This document shows positions 19,203 through 25,377 of a stretch of DNA of 25,377 nucleotides, one piece after another. The translations under genes and the position numbers were made by a program. Source of the DNA: Azolla pinnata. Lineage: Eukaryota; Streptophyta; Polypodiopsida; Salviniales; Salviniaceae. Location of the stretch: contig JBBBWG010004213.1 in the NCBI GenBank assembly GCA_037176905.1, positions 1,861 through 27,237 on the forward strand, in the 5' to 3' direction. The notes beneath the pieces were generated by a model. The model saw only the letters and a program-made list of their open reading frames with translations, searched no databases and had not been told where the DNA came from. Position 1 is the first letter of the stretch. Each line of letters starts with the position of its first letter.

Positions 19203-22200
19203 TTACAGATCTATGGACCAAGCACTTGAAAGTTGCTGTAGAAGTTCGTCAATGCTATTGCCTATCCACCCGTCCGGCAATCCCCTGCCAGAGGACTCTT
19301 GCAAAGCCATTAGTAGCTCTTTCTTTGAGTCTAGTGCCAGGTCGATGAAACATTCTGAACCATTGTTAGCCACCATATTAGCGATCTGTAATGATCAAGG
19401 AAAGCACAAATCAGAAATCATTCTTTAAGAAGCTAGATTCTGAATGAAGTGTAATTCTTGACATGCCTAAATGGCAATGCTATTGAATTGTCAATTAGTG
19501 ATGCTTTTAACTCTTTTCAGGTGAAACCTAACAGGGAACACTGTTTTATTACTCCCTATCGACTCTTCAATTTCCACCATATTCTATCCTTTCACAAATT
19601 TCTCTCACTTTTACGACCATGTTGCTTGTCCTTCCTTTTGGTCGACGCCTATGTGATGCATTCTATTCTTCTAATGACCGATCTTATTTCCATGAACCTT
19701 CATGAGCATCACATCTGTGAGTATTCATAGATATCTTCATCTACTGTTGGTTTACCAACAGTTGAGAATGCATCGGGTTTTTCCATCGCTCACCCTTGAT
19801 TCATCATTTTATGAGTGGGAGAGAAGAGTAAGAAAATGAATAACCTGTTGGATCCAAGCAAGGCAGAAGTCAAAATAGCTCGGTTGCTGGAGTAGCTGCC
19901 CAATGACATGCAAAACCTCAGTTGTGGTCGGTATAGTAAGCTGATCCAAAACGGGTCCAGTGCGAGTCATCAACCTCATGAGCATAAGGTCATCTTCAGC
20001 ACAAAGCACCTCAGCATAAGCAGATTCTAGGTCTCCAGCACGAACAGACACCATAGCAGAGCCCCATAAGTTCCAATATCCTTTTCCATCTCGCCCACCA
20101 CTGAACTTTTGTGGTACACTCTCAGAAGCTATTTCTTGAAGCAAAGGTCTAGAAGCTGCTGAAGAAAGCGATTCTGCATCAGAGGGCTCAGCATCTTCTC
20201 CTGCCACTCGGATTGCAGCAAGAGTAGCTTCATCTTTCGAGGCTTGCCATACACTCCGAGCTGACGGACCCTCCCCCAGCCTAAATGCTCCTGGCACTCT
20301 ATCCCAAGCTCTAGTCGATCCTATTTCATCACTTTCTTCTAGCTCTTCTTTCTCATTCCTCAATACTACATTTCCAGACCCTCTACGGCGTATACCAGGA
20401 TCTACCATATATGTCCCAGTTAGCTCATCCCTAAATCCTCGATATGTGAAGCCATCCCAATCTCGAATCTGAGGCTCAGATGACCTGTAGATACTTGACC
20501 TCGTGTTTTTATTGATATTTTCAGGGCCAGATACTCGATCTTCAATCATACTTTTACTGAAACTAGAGCCCATATATTCAGAACCGGGGGTATTGTACCT
20601 GCTGTGTAATTTAAGGCCATAGTTTCTCGTTAAACCCCCGTTCGATCTTTTCCCACCCAAAAACTGTGGTTCAGAAGTTAAATCTTCAACTATGTGCTCA
20701 AGATCACGAAGTCTGGACTGTAAGATGAACATATTTTCATGGGAGCATGCCACATAATCCTGTGAGCAATAAATACAAGATTAATTGATTATTACACACC
20801 GCAGAGAAAACACAAAAATACAGCTCTAGACTCAAGCCTTGCATGCATACCCCGAAAAATGCAAGCTATCAGTTACCGTAGACCCTTATGTTGCATTTGA
20901 GGCATGCTAAAATACATATAATTTTGGCACCGTAACAGCTGCTTTCTCTACTTTCAGACATAACCACAATTACCTAAATTGAATTCCATCACTAGAAAGC
21001 AAAGCAAATCAAGAAACAGTTTTTTTGCAATATACGTGTTAATAGAATATCCTACTGTTTCAAACCTCACATCAACCTGCAGACAATTTTAAGATGCTAA
21101 CATACCTACCTAAATGTGTTTGTGGAAGAAACTCAACAGAAAAAAGAGACAAGTCTACAGAATATGGAAGGAGGGGGTCGCTGAAGAGAATGGCTGGATG
21201 ATGGAACAAGGTGGAGCACGTGGAACAGATGCCTTACCACATTTCAAAGAAATAAAGATTGTATGTTTGGATACTTCTCTTACGTTTTCTTTGATTTACA
21301 TTTAGCATAGTCAATACCTAACGGGGTTTCAGAGGGCCATGGAGAAAAGCTTTGAGGTTTGAAATTCTTGTAGGGAATAGAAAAGAAAGATTGTGTATGC
21401 CTGAATTCTGGTGGATGAAAACTTTGCAATACACAAACTGCAGCCAATTCTATTAGAGAAACAGTTTGATCAAATTGTATTTTGAGGAGAGGATGACTGA
21501 CAAAGAGTCCAGATAGAAGTTTACCTGAAACATCTGCAAAAGGCTCGACTGCTGTTGTTCAAGCTGACAAATCCTTTCCTCCATAAACACCCATGCTGAT
21601 CTCCCGTTATTTGATTCTATGCTACTGGTACTGAGCAGGCTGGTTGCATGGTCATTCCCATCCCATACCTCGGCTTTTCCACTATCCTTTTCAATCGCAA
21701 TATTTTCTACATTCCTTGAACATTGTGTTTTATCAGCAGCAGATGGAAACGCAATTGGTACCTCACAACCCTCCTGTTTCTCTTCTTTTGTGGCACTCTC
21801 CATAAGAGCTTCATCGACAATAGTGATTTCATCTCTAGCACAAACCTCCTCATGATTAGACATTTGTGAAGAACTACGAGGAACCACAACCTCAATTTGC
21901 CAATCGTCAGAGTCCCTGGCAACTATTTTCTGAAAGAATTCCGGATTAAGCTTCTTATCACCAAGGGTTGAAGCCCTCCTTTTGACTGCTTCGACTGGCT
22001 TTTCAGCTGATCTTTGCATTCTTCTAGGGCTGGATTTGCTTCCCTTTACACAACCTTCAGTTGCTATAGGACTTGCCTGTTTAGGAACAGGACTGGGACT
22101 ACGTAGCTCAAGCTTTTGCATTACGATAGTTGCCTCAGAGTCTTCTGTATTGGGCATATTACCATGACAGTATCATATCACATTGCGTATCATAGTCATG

Positions 22201-25200
22201 AAAATTAACTTAAAAGGAAAGTTCTTTTCATAGGATATCGAATTACCAGCTCGGCCCGCTGATTCCAACAATTCTGGTTCAGTTCCTGTCAGGGTCTTCC
22301 ATAACTGAATTGCATCATGGACAGTATCTCTTACTGGTTTCACCTGCAAGAGCACTAAAAGGGATGCATATAAAGACAAATAAAATATAAAACATACAAT
22401 ATCCATATGAGCCCAAAAGCACCAACCTTATCGAAACGACAAGACTCTAACACTTGAAGAGTTTCTGATCTAAAGGATGACAATGCTGGGCCAAGATTAT
22501 TTCCTACACGGGTCAATGTTTCAGCAGCTGCTTTCCGTGTTGCCCAATCGCTACTCTCTAAGGCTTCATGCATGCATGGCATAACCAAAGCTAGCTGTTG
22601 TTGACCCAGAGCACCAACCTATAATGAGAGAGCAGGTTAGAACTATGAGTATGTGATGAGGTAAGCAATTATCAAATCAGCTAGTTCAAATGGACACTCA
22701 ACTTAATAACAGTACTTTAAAGCATACCTGACCGTTAAACCAATTCATTAAAAAGTAAGTATGACATTAATAGCTCTTCTTATTTAATTTCTCCATTCCC
22801 TTCATTCTCTCAAATTGGTTTCCCCATATAAACAAGAGATGAACCCTATTTTGTGATATGCTCAAAACAACCTGGTTTTTTCTTTCAATGTGATACCCTT
22901 GCACTAGAACAATGTGCTTCATTTAGAAAACATGACAATAGAAATGAAAAAACTTCAAATATAATCCAGATGACTATGGGTGATCTTTTTATTATGACTT
23001 TGGTTACACATGAAAGTGTGAAAAGATGAATACATCCCCTGAAATTTTCTACATTAACTCCTGAAGAAAATTCAAAGACAACGCTGCAAATCTCCCCTTT
23101 GCAAGTTGCTGACTTTTGACACTGTAGGAATTGCATGCTAGTTATTTGATGCTACTCCAAAAAAAAACAACCAGCAGGCTCCTTAAATCTCTGTTGTTCA
23201 GAAATATAAATAGAGCATTGAATCTGGTACATTTGTATTTCCTGTTATATAGATTTTATAGAATAGAACAAACCACAATAGACTGCACATTGCGTGATGT
23301 AATTGTGACTGCAGTCACAGGTAAACTGCAATCGTTGCAATCTGTTTACTTTTCCAGACCTTTGAGTCATACCAACAAGAAACAGTGAGACCGGATGGAG
23401 TTTTGAAAATCTGACCTTTCCAGTATCCCAGACAAGAAAATGAAATATAGGATCCATTGTTTACCTAGATAATGCAAAAGACAGTCTTATAAATGCAAGA
23501 GGTCTGAAAGCATAGGAAGCATTCGGCATCTTCCTAGCAGCTTCTACATAAACACAGGCATAACCTTCTGACATGATGCAACAGAAGAACGCATGACATA
23601 AAACCTTATTCAAGAGAATTGAAAGCATAATGTAGAATAGTACTCCGAGCTAATACTAACAGGAACAAAGAATACGCCACAAAACCTATTTGAAGAATGC
23701 CAGAACAGCGAATTGCTGAGTCAATCAACTTTCAACGATCCAAGAAGCTCAAAGACTGTAAGAAATCCCAGAAAAAATGCTAGAGCAGAGACCATATAAT
23801 ATTACCATCCCAAGTATATGCAAAACTAGTAGTTCCTTGCAACTCAATTTTTCAGAATGTGAAAGTTGAAATTATATAGCAGTCTTCAAATATAATGTAA
23901 AATTGTAATCCTCGCTAATACAATCACAAAGAGAGAAATTAGCCATAAAATCTATTTGATGTACGCCAGAACAACAAATTGCTATATCGATTATATTTCA
24001 ATGATCCGAGGAGTCACAACTGGAAAATCCCAGAAAAATACTAGAGCAGAGATTATATAGCATCGCCATCCCCAAAGTGCATCCAGACCTAATAGCATCT
24101 GAAACCTGCTGTCATAAGACAAGGCAGCATAAAGGTTTCAACGATCCAAGCATCTGAAAACTATAATGCAACATAACTCGGAAGAAAATCCCAGAAGAAA
24201 TGCAAGAGCAGAGATGATATAGCATCCTCATTCCAAGTGCGCACAGAACTTATTAGCTGTCCTAGGAAAACATCCTTGCAGTTCAACATTCCACAGTTCA
24301 AGACTTGAAATTAACTAGCATGGTCTTCAAGATGTTTGTGGCCGAAGAGAGTGAGAGGGAAAAGAGTCAGGAAAGGGTACTGACCTGAGATAAGCTTCCA
24401 AGGACCGCAAGCAGAGCAGGCCGAGCAAGGAAGTTAGGGTTGCTCATGAATTTGCAGATACGAGGGCAGAGGCGAGCCATGGGGCCGATCGGGGGAGGTT
24501 TTGCACTCTCGATGACCCGAGCCAAACACATAGCCGCGCCTGTCTGAACACTCTTATTTTGCTCGCTCAGAGCATCGAAAAGAGGCTTCGTGAACGTGGC
24601 CAAGGTCACATGAGATGATGGTGATGGCGGTGGGGGTGTGTTCTGCGCTCCATTTTCCTTCTCGAGAGGGGAAGAGGAGTCCGAAGAAGGGATCAAAGCG
24701 GAAGAAGAAGGGATGGAGGATAGCATGCGTGAGGAAAGGACTGAAATCGAATCCACGCATGCATCTCGAACACTGGTATCCGGATCTCTCAGTCTTCTCA
24801 TCACGCTAGCGATGATCTTGACCAGGTGCGGAACCAATAGATCTGCATGCCGAGACGATGCCAGAGATCCGAACAGCCGAACGCACTCTTTCTTCACCAC
24901 ACTCTTCTGCTGCATTTCCGAATCGTATAGGCAGGAGAGGCAGACCGAGATGGAGTCCGGCGCCGTGATGGATTCCATGAGCTTCTCGAGCTCTTCGAGG
25001 CCGATCTGTTGCGTGTCCCGATCCGAAAGCTTAGCTAACGACGCAAGGATTCGCTGCTTCAGGTCCATGAGGACGTGAGGAGGAGTCGCTCCGGAATTGC
25101 CAGCACCAGATCTAACGTAATGCTTCGGCTCTGCGGATCGGGAGCCCGCCTTGGAGGACCCGTAGCTTCTCGGCGGAGGTAAAGCTTCAGCTGTGGTCAT

Positions 25201-25254
25201 CACTCCACCAGAAAAGACGAGGCCTTGATCTGAAGCTCTGCTTGAAGGAGCCAT
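19203..25254 (-). CDS. SPR2: TORTIFOLIA1/SPIRAL2-like microtubule-associated protein (6 exons, 958 aa)
   Basis: Exons on the minus strand: 25254-24385, 22618-22427, 22343-22247, 22144-21525, 20759-19845, 19385-19203. All introns are GT-AG, phases agree, total 2877 nt. Family knowledge: TOR1/SPR2 is a plant-only protein that binds cortical microtubules and their minus ends; its loss causes helical growth. Visible: N-terminal HEAT/TOG-like repeats at about aa 60-370 (LKQRILASLAKLSDRDTQQI, VKKECVRLFGSL, DPDTSVRDACVDSI, SSDWATRKAAAETL, ESCRFDKVKPVRD), a polar linker containing LNPEFFQKI, a coiled coil at about 570-620 (EERICQLEQQQSSLLQMFQ), the signature GEGPSARSVWQASKDEA at about 755-771, and a C-terminal helical domain ending in LSSAWSIDL. 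The length is a little above Arabidopsis SPR2. The start ATG has a good context (GCCATGG). It could be the SP2L paralogue; the sequence alone does not decide. Confidence 0.93.
19386..19844 (-). other. TOR1/SPR2-like intron 5 (459 bp)
   Basis: Donor GTTATT after the Ile-Gln-Gln codons, acceptor TTACAG before Ile-Ala-Asn. Contains a short dyad at about 19743-19762 (GTTGG...CCAACAGTTG). No gene is seen. Confidence 0.8.
20760..21524 (-). other. TOR1/SPR2-like intron 4 (765 bp)
   Basis: Donor GTAAAC after Gln-Met-Phe-Gln, acceptor TCACAG before Asp-Tyr-Val. It splits the coiled coil. AT-rich with no internal feature recognised; the plus-strand open frame at 21114-21305 looks like chance. Confidence 0.8.
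22619..24384 (-). other. TOR1/SPR2-like intron 1 (1766 bp)
   Basis: Donor GTCAGT after the Leu-Ser-Gln codons, acceptor TTATAG before Val-Gly-Ala. The third of the intron nearest the donor holds a diverged repeat array (listed separately). The rest is AT-rich with no recognised gene or transposon. Confidence 0.85.
23643..24330. repeat. Three diverged tandem copies in TOR1/SPR2-like intron 1
   Basis: Shared blocks recur in order: GCCAGAACA, then TTCAACGATCC, AAATCCCAGAA, AGAGCAGAGA, then CATCC with CAAGT. Copies: A about 23643-23890, B about 23911-24110, C about 24125-24330. A and B are offset by about 266 bases; C lacks the front part and begins about 139 bases after the matching point in B. 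A and C also share the tail CCTTGCA...TTCAA...GACTTGAAATT. Confidence 0.75.
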
Positions 25255-25377
25255 GGCTTCTTCCGTTTCTCAGGCCTTTTCCCTCCTCTTGCTGCTGCTA
25301 CTACTCCTTCGTCTGCTCGGCTTCCCCTCAGTCTAGCTCTTCTTCTGACGATTTTGTTGCTGCTGCTGCTGCTGCTG
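25255..25377 (-). promoter_or_regulatory. TOR1/SPR2-like 5' leader with CAG triplet run
   Basis: Upstream of the start codon on the minus strand the sequence is purine-rich. At the window edge (25357-25377) it holds about seven CAG triplets (CTG on the plus strand), continuing out of view. Another AGTAGTAGCAGCAGC patch lies nearer the start. It is probably transcribed leader; the transcription start is not visible. Confidence 0.5.

Overview
The window is nuclear DNA of a flowering plant. It has GT-AG introns, AT-rich non-coding sequence with many microsatellites, and four plant gene families: an NMD factor (UPF2), an auxin-induced SAUR protein, an Abraxas-type scaffold, and the plant-only microtubule protein TORTIFOLIA1/SPIRAL2. 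I cannot name the species from the sequence. I see no bacterial, organellar, viral or CRISPR features, no RNA gene I can support, and no intact transposon with coding capacity.

Layout, left to right. (1) 79-8026 (+): a complete-looking UPF2 gene in 16 exons, 1202 aa. Every exon joins in phase, and the order of conserved blocks matches plant UPF2. (2) 8027-10315: the probable UPF2 3' UTR, then the promoter side of the next gene, with no gene recognised. (3) 10316-11350 (+): an intronless SAUR-family gene. Its SAUR core is split by about 125 residues of low-complexity sequence, mostly a Gly/Asp/Ser tandem repeat. (4) 11351-14006: 2.65 kb of AT-rich intergenic DNA with a small repeat cluster, a 14-bp hairpin, a MITE-like element and a long ATGT microsatellite. 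(5) 14007-17444 (+): an Abraxas/FAM175-type gene of two exons around a 2.07-kb intron. (6) 17445-19202: the intergenic stretch between convergent genes. (7) 19203-25254 (-): a complete TOR1/SPR2-like gene of six exons, 958 aa. Its first intron carries three diverged copies of a repeat of roughly 200-270 bp. Its 5' leader reaches the right edge and ends in a CAG/CTG triplet run.

The four genes do not form a pathway or operon: RNA surveillance, auxin growth response, K63-ubiquitin scaffold and microtubule control are independent plant functions that happen to be neighbours. The three points most worth following up are the SAUR domain broken by an expanding in-frame minisatellite, the 75-nt stop-free (exitron-like) intron inside UPF2, and the repeat array in the TOR1/SPR2 first intron. 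I found no clear evidence of a wholly new biological system.
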